A stretch of 64,000 nucleotides of DNA from positions 1-64,000 of the forward strand of contig JBCDIT010000006.1 in assembly GCA_038748775.1 (NCBI GenBank). Reading direction: 5' to 3'. The notes beneath the pieces were generated by a model. That model did no database searches and had not been told where the DNA came from. It was given only the letters and a program-made list of their open reading frames with translations. Within the stretch, counting starts at the first letter, position 1; each line of letters begins with the position of its first letter. Made by a program: the position numbers and the translations under genes. Below, piece by piece: positions 36,159-43,957 of this stretch. Origin of the DNA: DAIQNV01 sp038748775 (GTDB lineage Bacteria > Planctomycetota > Phycisphaerae > Phycisphaerales > UBA1924).

Positions 36159-36917
36159 CTACGGCGCCGGCCGCGTCACGGATGGCGGCCGGATCGTGGT
36201 GTAGTGGGATTGGATCGGAACCTGCGTTTCATCGGGGCGGGTCACGCGACGCGCGGTGAAGTGCATCGCACACTCAGGCTCGAGTTTGAACCGCCCGAGC
36301 CCGGGGTGGGTCGCGAGCGCGGTGTCGTCGAGGTTCATCAGCGGGCTGATCTCGTACTCGATGTCAACGAACCCGTTCGCGTGATAAAATTCGATGTACA
36401 GCACCGGGTTGACGTTGTAGAACCCGTGGTTGCCCATCGAGACCGGCGTCAGATGAATCACCGACCCGCCGACGCGGATGAAGCGTTCGATGACCGTCAG
36501 CGCATTGCCGATGTGGAAGATGTGTTCGCACGTCCCCGGGTCGACGATGATGTCGAACGTGTTCTCGTTTGCCGGGTCCGGTGCGTCGTTCAGATCAAGG
36601 ATGACTTCGCTGCCCTCGTGCCGCGCGAAGTCCGAGCACCTCACCTCGAAACCCAGGATCGCCGCGAGGCTCTCGATACTCGGGATGAACTTCGCGCCGC
36701 GGCGTTCGGCGCGGGTCTTGGTGACCGTCGCGTCCGCGTTCGGGCGCGGCTCGAGCCGGCTCGCACGCTCGGGACCCAGTGCCCGGTCGAAGTTTTCTGG
36801 TGTCCCGAGGATGTCGGGGTAGCCAAGGAACAGGACGACCGGACGTTCGGTGCCCTGCGACCGGGCTCGGTCGACGGCACGCTCGATGAGTTGGATCGTT
36901 CGCGGCGTGATGCCCAT
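36159..36917 (-). CDS. class I methyltransferase-like protein
   Basis: 252 residues, soluble. The middle has an acidic methyltransferase-like loop ('VILDLNDAP', then 'FDIIVDPGTCEHIFHIGNAL', about residues 105-140) and a post-core motif 'RVGGSVIHLTPVSMGNHGFYNVNPVLYIEFYHANGF'. This looks like the SAM-dependent methyltransferase-type proteins found with surface-polysaccharide genes, although motif I is weak and activity is not certain. It has no co-directional partner and is surrounded by gene remnants, so it may have arrived by transfer. Confidence 0.6.
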   Translation of the reverse strand: MGITPRTIQLIERAVDRARSQGTERPVVLFLGYPDILGTPENFDRALGPERASRLEPRPNADATVTKTRAERRGAKFIPSIESLAAILGFEVRCSDFARHEGSEVILDLNDAPDPANENTFDIIVDPGTCEHIFHIGNALTVIERFIRVGGSVIHLTPVSMGNHGFYNVNPVLYIEFYHANGFVDIEYEISPLMNLDDTALATHPGLGRFKLEPECAMHFTARRVTRPDETQVPIQSHYTTIRPPSVTRPAP

Positions 36918-36936
36918 CTGAAGTTATCCCAGGGTT

Positions 36937-37017
36937 TCAGGCGTCGGCGAAGGTCCCTTCGGGGATCTCGGCGTTGTGGTGCACCTTCTACACGTCGTCG
37001 TTGTCCTCTGGCCTGCC
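36937..37017 (-). pseudogene. 3' remnant of a yebC/PmpR-type gene
   Basis: Minus-strand frame reads G-R-P-E-D-N-D-D-V-stop-K, then VHHNAEIPEGTFADA and a TGA. This matches the C-terminal signature of YebC/PmpR regulators (DDVQ.VYHN.EI), with TAG replacing the expected CAG for Gln. Nothing recognisable precedes it. Only about 26 codons survive, so this is a decayed end fragment. Confidence 0.6.
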
Positions 37018-37323
37018 CCCGCGGTTGGTACCAGAGTCTATCTACAGTATCCGATCTGTTCGCACCCCACCCCGCGCCGTGTGAGGCGGTCATCACCGTC
37101 CGGGTTTCAATGTGCCAAGCTCTGACCCGAAGGGCGAAGCGTGCTCACCACGCCTTCGCTGTAGGACTTCGACGCACGCTCCTGGAGAAAACCCATGCCA
37201 CCGGCTGCTCGCCTGCCAGTTCCTCCACAGCCCCGTTCTACCAGCCCCCAGACAACCCACCCTCCGATCCCCCCGCACCGCCTTGATAACCTCAAACGAC
37301 TTGAGTCCTCGGGAGAAGACCAG
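37018..37323. other. intergenic region without recognisable gene
   Basis: 306 bp. It holds an imperfect hairpin near 37131-37154 (CGAAGCGTG...CACGCCTTCG). Parts of the minus strand resemble the D-arm of a tRNA (GGAACTGGCAGGC) but no cloverleaf or T-arm can be drawn. It is the probable promoter region of the gene at 37324. Confidence 0.35.
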
Positions 37324-38151
37324 ATGAACACCCCCACGCGACGCACCACCGCGGCCCTTGCCGCCACCGCCGTCATCATCGCCGCCGCAATCGGGATCAC
37401 AACGCGGCCCACCGGTGCGGCCGGCTACCACGCCGTCCTTTCCGCGGCGATTCTCACCCAGCAAGGCCAAGACCCGACGTTCACACTTCAGGGCCGGCTC
37501 GTTGAAGACGATCAGCCCGTCAATCGCACGTTTCGTGGCATCATCGTCACCCTCACCGACGCCTCAACCGCCCAAACCATCGACGCCTTCAATTTCGACT
37601 TTCTCGAGGTTGTCGACGGCCTCTTCACCATTGAAATCCCGCTTCCGGACACTGAGGTACTTCTCGCGTCGGGACCGGTGACCGCGCAGATCAGCGTCGG
37701 TAACACGGCCGACATCGGTGGCCCGATCTCTCTCAACTACGCCCCGCGTGCGTGGACCGCCGTCCGCGCCTCGTCCGCTCAACACGCCGACACCGCGACG
37801 ACCGCCGTTGCCCTCTCTGATGCCGAGAAATTACTGATCACTCCGGACGCACCGTTCAATGGCATCATCATCGCCAACCGCATCGGCGATCTCGTCTTTC
37901 TCACCGGGACCATCTCCTTCACGATATCGAGCACTGTGACCACCGAAACGATCGCCGTGCTTCCCGAACACTTGCGTCCGCAGTTTCCGCAGGGCTTCAT
38001 CGGTGCACCAACCTTCGGCCTCGGGACCAGCGCCGTCAGCACAAGCTTCACCGTCACTCCCGACGGAGACATCGTCCTGAGCTTCATCAACACCTCCGGC
38101 TCCGGGGGGGCTTCAGCCAGCGTCAATGGGTTCTTCAATCTCACGCCGTGA
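37324..38151 (+). CDS. exported hypothetical protein
   Basis: 275 residues with an N-terminal hydrophobic signal or anchor ('TTAALAATAVIIAAAIGITTRPTGAAG'). It is followed by 'FTLQGRLVEDDQPVNRTFRGIIVTLTDA', a beta-sandwich-like opening that recurs in planctomycete secreted proteins ('F.YQGRL..DG.PVNG'). The C-terminal part is Thr/Ser/Ile-rich and resembles trimeric fibre or lectin-like strands ('GTISFTISSTVTTETIAVLP'). Function unknown. ATG 37324 is chosen because the signal begins there; upstream in-frame codons overlap non-protein-like sequence. Confidence 0.6.
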   Translation: MNTPTRRTTAALAATAVIIAAAIGITTRPTGAAGYHAVLSAAILTQQGQDPTFTLQGRLVEDDQPVNRTFRGIIVTLTDASTAQTIDAFNFDFLEVVDGLFTIEIPLPDTEVLLASGPVTAQISVGNTADIGGPISLNYAPRAWTAVRASSAQHADTATTAVALSDAEKLLITPDAPFNGIIIANRIGDLVFLTGTISFTISSTVTTETIAVLPEHLRPQFPQGFIGAPTFGLGTSAVSTSFTVTPDGDIVLSFINTSGSGGASASVNGFFNLTP

Positions 38152-38158
38152 TCGGCTA

Positions 38159-38764
38159 TCAGCTTTCGTCGCGGAGTCGTCGGAGCGAGGCGAGGTTGGC
38201 TCGCGCAGCCTCGCCCCGAACGGGATGGCCAACCAGAGTTTCGAATAGCTCGATTGCGTCGTCGAGTTTGCCGAGATGCGCATAGCAGACCGCGAGGTTG
38301 AGCGCCGCGTCGGCATAGATGATCGCGGGGTTAAAGCTGCACGCTTTGTTGTAGCTCCCTTCGCGTGCGAGAGTGCCGATCCTCTCAAGTAGGCGAGCCG
38401 CTTCGGCGTGTTGGCTGGCGAGGAACCGACGCCTCGCTCGTTGCCATACGAGCGGGATGGAATCGGCGAACTCCTCCGACGCGAGTCGCTCAATCCGATC
38501 AAAGGTCCACGGAAAGCCCTCGGGAAGATGGTCTGCCGCGAGGAGTTGCTCGAGCAGGAGTTGGAGCATGGACGACGCGCTCGTCGCGGCTTCCTTGCCT
38601 GACTCTACAAGAAGGGCGGCTTTTGTCAGCGGTTCGAGGCCGCTCCGGTCGCCGAGCGCGAGCTTCGATCCCCCGAGTTCGACGAGGTAGTAGAACTGGT
38701 CGGGCCGATCCTCCGGTTCGAGTTCGAGCAAGCGGATCGAACGGGCGAATTTGTCGCACAGCAC
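38159..38764 (-). CDS. TPR-containing protein, possibly 5'-truncated
   Basis: 201 residues with TPR-like units ('AALNLAVCYAHLGKLDDAIELFETLVGHP', 'GEAARANLASLRRLRD'). The N-terminus 'RSIRLLELEPEDRPDQFYYLVELGGSKLALGD' strongly resembles the TPR linker that follows the catalytic domain in family-2 glycosyltransferase-TPR proteins. The frame begins at GTG directly after an in-frame TAG and there is no room upstream for a catalytic domain, because the lipoprotein gene starts 14 bp away on the other strand. It is either a stand-alone TPR protein or the tail of a broken glycosyltransferase. Confidence 0.5.
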   Translation of the reverse strand: MLCDKFARSIRLLELEPEDRPDQFYYLVELGGSKLALGDRSGLEPLTKAALLVESGKEAATSASSMLQLLLEQLLAADHLPEGFPWTFDRIERLASEEFADSIPLVWQRARRRFLASQHAEAARLLERIGTLAREGSYNKACSFNPAIIYADAALNLAVCYAHLGKLDDAIELFETLVGHPVRGEAARANLASLRRLRDES

Positions 38765-38777
38765 CTACGGTTGTTCC

Positions 38778-39305
38778 ATGACACCCCGAGTTGTGCTTTC
38801 GATGGTCGTATTTTTGACAATTCTCGCTGGTTGTTCGTCCTCGCAGACAACCGCCACCGCCGATGCACCTCCACCGGTAATCCAAGCCTGGATGGACAGG
38901 CTCACAGTCGTCCACCAGTACGACCCTGAGACGGGGTTTATCGTTGCTCAGGAGACGGTCGGTTTGCCACCCGTCATCGCCGACGCGCCCCGGCTTGATG
39001 ACGCGATCGAATCGGCCGGGGACGCGACCGTCGTGATCGCGTTCGCGACCGCCGACCGTTGTGCGCCGTGCCAGCAGTACAAAAGAGACGCGCTCAACCA
39101 CCCGGACGTCGTCGCGGAACTCAGCAGCGAGCATTTCCTCGCGACGCATGTTGAGGTCGATCGCGATCCCGATATTGCCGATACGTTTCTTGGGAATCGA
39201 GCGATCCCGATGACCTATGCGCTGCGGGACGGGGAAGTGGTGGCGACACTCCGAGGTCAGCGGTCAGCCGCGGAGCTGATGGCCTGGCTCGGATCTGTTC
39301 ACTAG
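38778..39305 (+). CDS. thioredoxin-like lipoprotein
   Basis: 175 residues. A lipoprotein signal ('VVLSMVVFLTILAGC') is followed by a short linker and a thioredoxin fold with 'VVIAFATADRCAPCQQYKRDAL' (Cys-Ala-Pro-Cys active site near residues 97-100), 'ATHVEVDRDPDIADTF' and the cis-Pro element 'AIPMTYALRDGEVV'. Probably a periplasmic disulfide reductase or thiol-handling protein of the DUF255/thioredoxin_7-like type. ATG 38778 gives the signal directly at the N-terminus. Confidence 0.8.
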   Translation: MTPRVVLSMVVFLTILAGCSSSQTTATADAPPPVIQAWMDRLTVVHQYDPETGFIVAQETVGLPPVIADAPRLDDAIESAGDATVVIAFATADRCAPCQQYKRDALNHPDVVAELSSEHFLATHVEVDRDPDIADTFLGNRAIPMTYALRDGEVVATLRGQRSAAELMAWLGSVH

Positions 39306-39372
39306 TTGACACTATTGGCCGATTCGTACATTCACAGAGCGCCGGCGAATCGACACAACACTGCTGCGGTGA

Positions 39373-41859
39373 TCACTCCCATCGCGGCTCAACGCCCCAC
39401 AAGCTCTCAACAAAGAAATCGGCCATGCGGCGCCTCACGTAGGGCAGCCCACCGGCGCCGTGACCGGCGCCGGGGACCACGATCAGGTCGAAGTCCTTGT
39501 CCGCCCGGATCAACGCATCGACGACTTGCATCGTGCTCGCTGGGTCGACGTTTGTATCGAGTTCGCCGACGCTGAGCATCAGATCGCCTTCCATCCGATG
39601 GGCCTGCTCGACGTTCGACTGTTCGGCGTAGTGGGGGCCGATCGGCCAGCTCATCCAGGCTTCGTTCCACCAGATCTTGTCCATCCGATTGTCGTGGCAC
39701 CCGCAGTCGGCGAAGGCCGTGTCGTAGAAATCGTTGTGGGCGATCAGCGCCCGCATCGCGTTCTGACCGCCAGCCGACCCGCCGTAGATGCCGACACGAT
39801 CGAGGTCCATCCAAGGACGTGTCGTGGCGGCAGACTTCATCCATGCGATTCTGTCTGGGAATCCCGCATCTCCGATGTTCTTCCAGGCGACATCATGGAA
39901 CGCCTTGTGTCTCCAGTTGGTGCCCATCCCGTCGATCTGCACGACGATGAAGCCGAGTTCCGACAGGTTCCGGGAACTGTGGACCGCAGCGAAGCTCTTC
40001 GGAACGTGATGGCCGTGGGGACCGGCGTAGATATTCTCGATAACCGGGTAGCGTTGGCCGGGGTCAAGGCGGGTCGGGTGGAAGATGATGCCGTGTATGT
40101 CGGTTTCGTTGTCGCGCCCTTTGGCAACGAACCGCTCGGGCGGCTTCCAGCCGGCATCGAGCAAAGCCGACCAATCGGCACGCGTGAGTTCAGCGACCAA
40201 CGCCCCGTTGTCAACTCGGCGAAGCTCGTGCACAGGCGGGTGATCAACCCTCGACCAGATCGCGACAACATGGTCGCCCGACGGGGACATGTCGACGACG
40301 TGGTTCCCGTCCGACTCGGTGAACCATGTCACCGGCCCGCCATCGAGAGAGGCGACGCCAAAGTGCTCGTAGTAGGGATTCTGCCCTTCATAGACGCCCA
40401 TGCCTCGAAACTGCGCCGTGCGAGACTCGGGGTCCAGACTCACGATCTGGCGAACAACCCAATCACCTTCCGTCACAGGGTTGAGCAACGTGCCGGAATC
40501 GAGATCGAATCGATAGAGATGGTTCCAGCCCGAGCGTTCGGACATCCACAAGAACTCGCGCGTCTCGGGCATGATCTCGAGGTACGTCTTGAAGGCGTAG
40601 TCGACAAACGTCTCCGGTTCTTCGTTCAGCACCGCTCTCGTGTCTCCGCTGTCCGCGTCGACACGAATCAGACGGAGCACTCGGTGGCCCCGTTCGTTGT
40701 AAACGAACCAAAACCCGGAGGAATCGTCGTCCCACTCGAAGCGCGTTAGCGACCAGGGAATCGGGAACAACGCATTGTCGATGAGAGTCGTGCTCCCCGA
40801 TTCCAGATCGATCAGCACCGGACGCGGCTGCTCGATGTCGTCACCGGGCTTGAGGTACTGACGGGTGACGAGCTTCGGCTGGAGTTGGTTGCCCGGTGCT
40901 GAATCGACCATCGTGATGACGTGTTCTTGCTCAGGCTTTACACGGATCGCGACAACGTACCGCCCATCGGGCGAGAGGTGGTTCCGGGTGGTGTAGCGGT
41001 CTGCCTCGACCCCGTCGCTCGTGAGCCGCCTCTCCTGATCTTGTCCAGGGAGGCGTTCCCAAAGGTCAAAGTCGCGAACAAAGAAGCGAGACGGCTCCGC
41101 AGCGCCGTCGTTCTCGATCTCTGCGGGGCGGGTCGCGTCGGAGATGCGGACGATCCTGGGGATACGAAGGCCCTCGAAGAAACCGAGTGCTTCGCCCGCT
41201 TCGTTCTCTACACGCCAGACATGTCCCGAGCCGGTCCCTTGAGCGCGGCGGTCGCCCGGCTGGATTGCGCCGTAGCTGTGTGGGTCGCCTGACCAGTCGA
41301 GCCAGATCAAGTTGATGACGCCTTTGGTGTCGTTGACAAAGGTGACCTCGGTGCCCTCTCCGCCACCCGAAGACCGCCTGCGTTCGGTCTGTTCTGGCTC
41401 GAGGGCGCCGGCATCGAGGTCGGCGGTCGTCACGTCGCCAGAGTGTCCATCGACTCGGAGCGTGACGTCTTTGAGGACCACGAGAAACGTATCGGAGCCA
41501 TCTTCCGGGACGAGGACAACCGGCAGACTCTCAGGCATCGCCGAGTGTCCGCGTTCACGCAAGAGCTTCGCGACGTGCGTGTGATCGAACGCCGGGCGTC
41601 GTTCACCGGTTTCGATATCGACAAGCTCGAAGCGCCATCGATCGGGTGTTGTCTGCTGGCGAAAGACGATGCCGTGGTCGCCGAGCCAGAAGTAAGTGAG
41701 GGATTCGTTGAGAACCAGGCCGCGGGCGTTGTCTGGAAAGTTCGCGGCCCGCCGGTAGTCCTCGGCGCTTCCACCGGCCCGAGACGCTTGCTCGCCTGAA
41801 GCAAAGGCCATGGGCATGACGGAGAGCGTGAGAAACGCCAGAACTCGCAAAGTCTGCAT
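39373..41859 (-). CDS. S9 family prolyl oligopeptidase (DPP IV type), exported
   Basis: 828 residues. Signal peptide ('LRVLAFLTLSVMPMAFASGE') from the ATG at 41859. Residues about 90-560 form a DPP IV-like beta-propeller ('FVRDFDLW', 'LSPDGRYVVAIRVKPEQEH', 'FLWMSERSGWNHLYRFDLDSG'). The C-terminal alpha/beta hydrolase has 'YPVIENIYAGPHGHHVPKSF', the nucleophile 'VGIYGGSAGGQNAMRAL', 'GELDTNVDPAST' (Asp) and 'VVPGAGHGAGGLPYV' (His). It is expected to release dipeptides or cleave after Pro in the periplasm. It diverges from the radical SAM gene with an 85-bp gap. Confidence 0.88.
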   Translation of the reverse strand: MQTLRVLAFLTLSVMPMAFASGEQASRAGGSAEDYRRAANFPDNARGLVLNESLTYFWLGDHGIVFRQQTTPDRWRFELVDIETGERRPAFDHTHVAKLLRERGHSAMPESLPVVLVPEDGSDTFLVVLKDVTLRVDGHSGDVTTADLDAGALEPEQTERRRSSGGGEGTEVTFVNDTKGVINLIWLDWSGDPHSYGAIQPGDRRAQGTGSGHVWRVENEAGEALGFFEGLRIPRIVRISDATRPAEIENDGAAEPSRFFVRDFDLWERLPGQDQERRLTSDGVEADRYTTRNHLSPDGRYVVAIRVKPEQEHVITMVDSAPGNQLQPKLVTRQYLKPGDDIEQPRPVLIDLESGSTTLIDNALFPIPWSLTRFEWDDDSSGFWFVYNERGHRVLRLIRVDADSGDTRAVLNEEPETFVDYAFKTYLEIMPETREFLWMSERSGWNHLYRFDLDSGTLLNPVTEGDWVVRQIVSLDPESRTAQFRGMGVYEGQNPYYEHFGVASLDGGPVTWFTESDGNHVVDMSPSGDHVVAIWSRVDHPPVHELRRVDNGALVAELTRADWSALLDAGWKPPERFVAKGRDNETDIHGIIFHPTRLDPGQRYPVIENIYAGPHGHHVPKSFAAVHSSRNLSELGFIVVQIDGMGTNWRHKAFHDVAWKNIGDAGFPDRIAWMKSAATTRPWMDLDRVGIYGGSAGGQNAMRALIAHNDFYDTAFADCGCHDNRMDKIWWNEAWMSWPIGPHYAEQSNVEQAHRMEGDLMLSVGELDTNVDPASTMQVVDALIRADKDFDLIVVPGAGHGAGGLPYVRRRMADFFVESLWGVEPRWE

Positions 41860-41944
41860 GCTTGAGTATGACGGAAATCGACTTGCCACCAATACCCAAA
41901 CGGTGTATTGACATGCTACGAGTCTGTTTGTAGTCTGGGTGGGT

Positions 41945-43063
41945 ATGGATGCCTCGGACTACCGCGACGCTCTCCCAACGGGCCCCGCTCACCGACGAGG
42001 GGCCGCGGTCAATCCGGGCAACCGATTCGAAGACGTTCGTCTCCACGTCCTGGGCGACGAGCTCGACCGGCAGATCGTCGAACATGAGCGTGAGCCGGGG
42101 GTCCCGGTTCGGGTCGAGCGCACCGTCTTCCGAGACCTGAGCAAGTCGATGATCAATCGCGTCGCACGAACGTCGGACGTTCCGTTCGATTGGACGCTCA
42201 GTCCTTACCGCGGCTGCGAGCACGGCTGCTCGTACTGCTTCGCGCGTCCGTACCACGAGTACCTCGGTTTTTCCTGCGGGCTCGATTTCGAGACCAAGCT
42301 CATCGCCAAGCCCGATGCTCCTTCGCTGCTCCGGGCGGAGTTGGCGAAGCGCTCATGGAAGGCCGAACCGATCGTGATGTCCGCAAGCACCGACGTGTAT
42401 CAGCCCATCGAGCACGAACTGAAACTGGCAAGGTCGTGCCTTGAAGTGATGGCCGAATGCCGACAACCGGTGTCGACTATGACCAAGGGCGCTCTCGTGC
42501 TCCGAGACATCGATCTTTGGTCACAGCTCGCGAGTCACAACGCCGGCAGGGTCATCGTCACGATTGTCACCCTCGATACGGATCTCGCGACGGCCCTTGA
42601 GCCACGCGCGGCAACGCCGGCGGGCCGGCTTCGCATCGTTCGCGAGCTCGTCGCGGCGGGGGTTCCTGTGAGCGTGAACGTAGCTCCGATTATCCCGGGG
42701 CTCACCGACGATGAAACGCCGCGGATCCTCGAAGCTGCGGCGAAGGCCGGTGCTCGGCGCGCATCATGGACCATGCTTCGGTTGCCGTACCAGGTCAAAG
42801 ACGTGTTTCTCGATTGGCTCGAACGAAACCTCCATCCTGCGCGAGCGAGGAAGGTTGAGGCACAGATCCGTGGGGCGCAAGGCGGAAAGCTGTACGACGC
42901 CGGACGTCGAAGTGAACATGGTCGGGGAGCGATGGCAGCACATATCAAGACTCAGTTTGATGTGTTCGGTCGCAAGTACGGACTCAACCGAACCCTGCAG
43001 CCGCTCTCGAGCGCAGCGTTTCGCCGGCCTCGGGATCTGAGTCAGTTCGAGTTGTTTTCGTAA
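41945..43063 (+). CDS. PA0069-family radical SAM protein
   Basis: 372 residues. The radical SAM [4Fe-4S] motif is 'CEHGCSYCFARPYHEYLG' (Cys-x3-Cys-x2-Cys near residues 90-97), after the family's basic lead 'DVPFDWTLSPYRG'. Further family segments are 'DFETKLIAKPDAPSLLRAEL', 'PIVMSASTDVYQPIEHEL' and 'SVNVAPIIPGLTDDETPRIL'. It belongs to the PA0069/SplB-related group whose reaction is not established; DNA repair has been suggested from similarity to spore photoproduct lyase. ATG 41945 lies two codons after an in-frame GTG. Confidence 0.85.
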   Translation: MDASDYRDALPTGPAHRRGAAVNPGNRFEDVRLHVLGDELDRQIVEHEREPGVPVRVERTVFRDLSKSMINRVARTSDVPFDWTLSPYRGCEHGCSYCFARPYHEYLGFSCGLDFETKLIAKPDAPSLLRAELAKRSWKAEPIVMSASTDVYQPIEHELKLARSCLEVMAECRQPVSTMTKGALVLRDIDLWSQLASHNAGRVIVTIVTLDTDLATALEPRAATPAGRLRIVRELVAAGVPVSVNVAPIIPGLTDDETPRILEAAAKAGARRASWTMLRLPYQVKDVFLDWLERNLHPARARKVEAQIRGAQGGKLYDAGRRSEHGRGAMAAHIKTQFDVFGRKYGLNRTLQPLSSAAFRRPRDLSQFELFS

Positions 43064-43130
43064 CGAAGTTGGTGAGCCAGACTGTCGAAGGCTGTATCCT
43101 GGGAGAGAACAACCGTACCGGAGACGCACG

Positions 43131-43835
43131 ATGCGCACCACGCTGATTTCGCTTTGCCTCGCAGCGACGCCCGCCCTTGCGACAGACACCGACCGATTCG
43201 CGTGGGGAGAAAATATCGGCTGGCTGAACTGGCAAGGCCAGCGTGATGATTCGGGCGTTCCATTCGGCGGCGGACGTGCCCGATTCTTCCCCGATCACCT
43301 CCGTGGCTGGGTGTGGGGAGAGAACGTCGGCTGGTTCAACCTGGGTCAGAGTGGTCCGTACCCTGACGCGGCGCTGCAAACCGTTCTCCCAAATGCGTTC
43401 GGCGTCAATATCGGCCCGGGCGGTGAACTCTCCGGGTACGCTTGGGGCGAGAACGTCGGTTGGGTCAACTTCGGCCCGTTCGATTCGAGCGTCACCGACT
43501 CGGTGGGCAACTCGATCCAGCCTCGGATCGAGAATGGTCGTTTGCGAGGCCTCGCCTGGGGCGAGAACATCGGGTGGATCAACCTCGGGGATGAGATCAC
43601 CGAGAACAACGGGGCGATCACGGTGACCGGGGCGTCGACAAACTTTGCCGTGGAGGTGTTCTGCGCGAGTGACCTCGCGGCCCCTTTCGGGATCGTTGAT
43701 CTCAACGATATCGACGCGTTTATCTTGGGATTCCTGGAGAGCACCGGTCTCGCCGACATCGTCGCTCCGTACGGGATCATCGATCTCGCCGATGTCGACG
43801 AGTTCATCCTGGGTTTCCTCGCTGGATGCCCCTGA
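43131..43835 (+). CDS. exported WGENxGW-repeat protein with Phycisphaerae-type C-terminal tail
   Basis: 234 residues. A short signal peptide ('TTLISLCLAATPALAT') precedes four repeats of 'WGEN(I/V)GW.N', starting near residues 25, 62, 103 and 142, each followed by a Gly-rich strand. The C-terminal 57 residues contain two copies of 'PFGIVDLNDIDAFILGFL'-type sequence and end in 'AGCP', the same tail as the protein at 31081. A compact repeat domain displayed on the surface by a common tail is the likely architecture. The binding partner is unknown. GGAGA lies 8-12 nt before the ATG. Confidence 0.75.
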   Translation: MRTTLISLCLAATPALATDTDRFAWGENIGWLNWQGQRDDSGVPFGGGRARFFPDHLRGWVWGENVGWFNLGQSGPYPDAALQTVLPNAFGVNIGPGGELSGYAWGENVGWVNFGPFDSSVTDSVGNSIQPRIENGRLRGLAWGENIGWINLGDEITENNGAITVTGASTNFAVEVFCASDLAAPFGIVDLNDIDAFILGFLESTGLADIVAPYGIIDLADVDEFILGFLAGCP

Positions 43836-43957
43836 GCGACCGACCTTCTCAACGCCGATGACACCAGCACAGTCTCAGGTTGCTCCATGCCGCCCAAGTG
43901 GTTAGCTTGCGCGCGTATGGGGGGTCTCCCCGGGTATGACGCGAAAGGTGGCTATCG

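Noticed and set aside
37120..37250. Possible tRNA or tmRNA on the minus strand
   Set aside because: There are D-arm-like and tag-like snippets, but no T-arm (TTCGAAT), no paired acceptor stem and no plausible anticodon loop.
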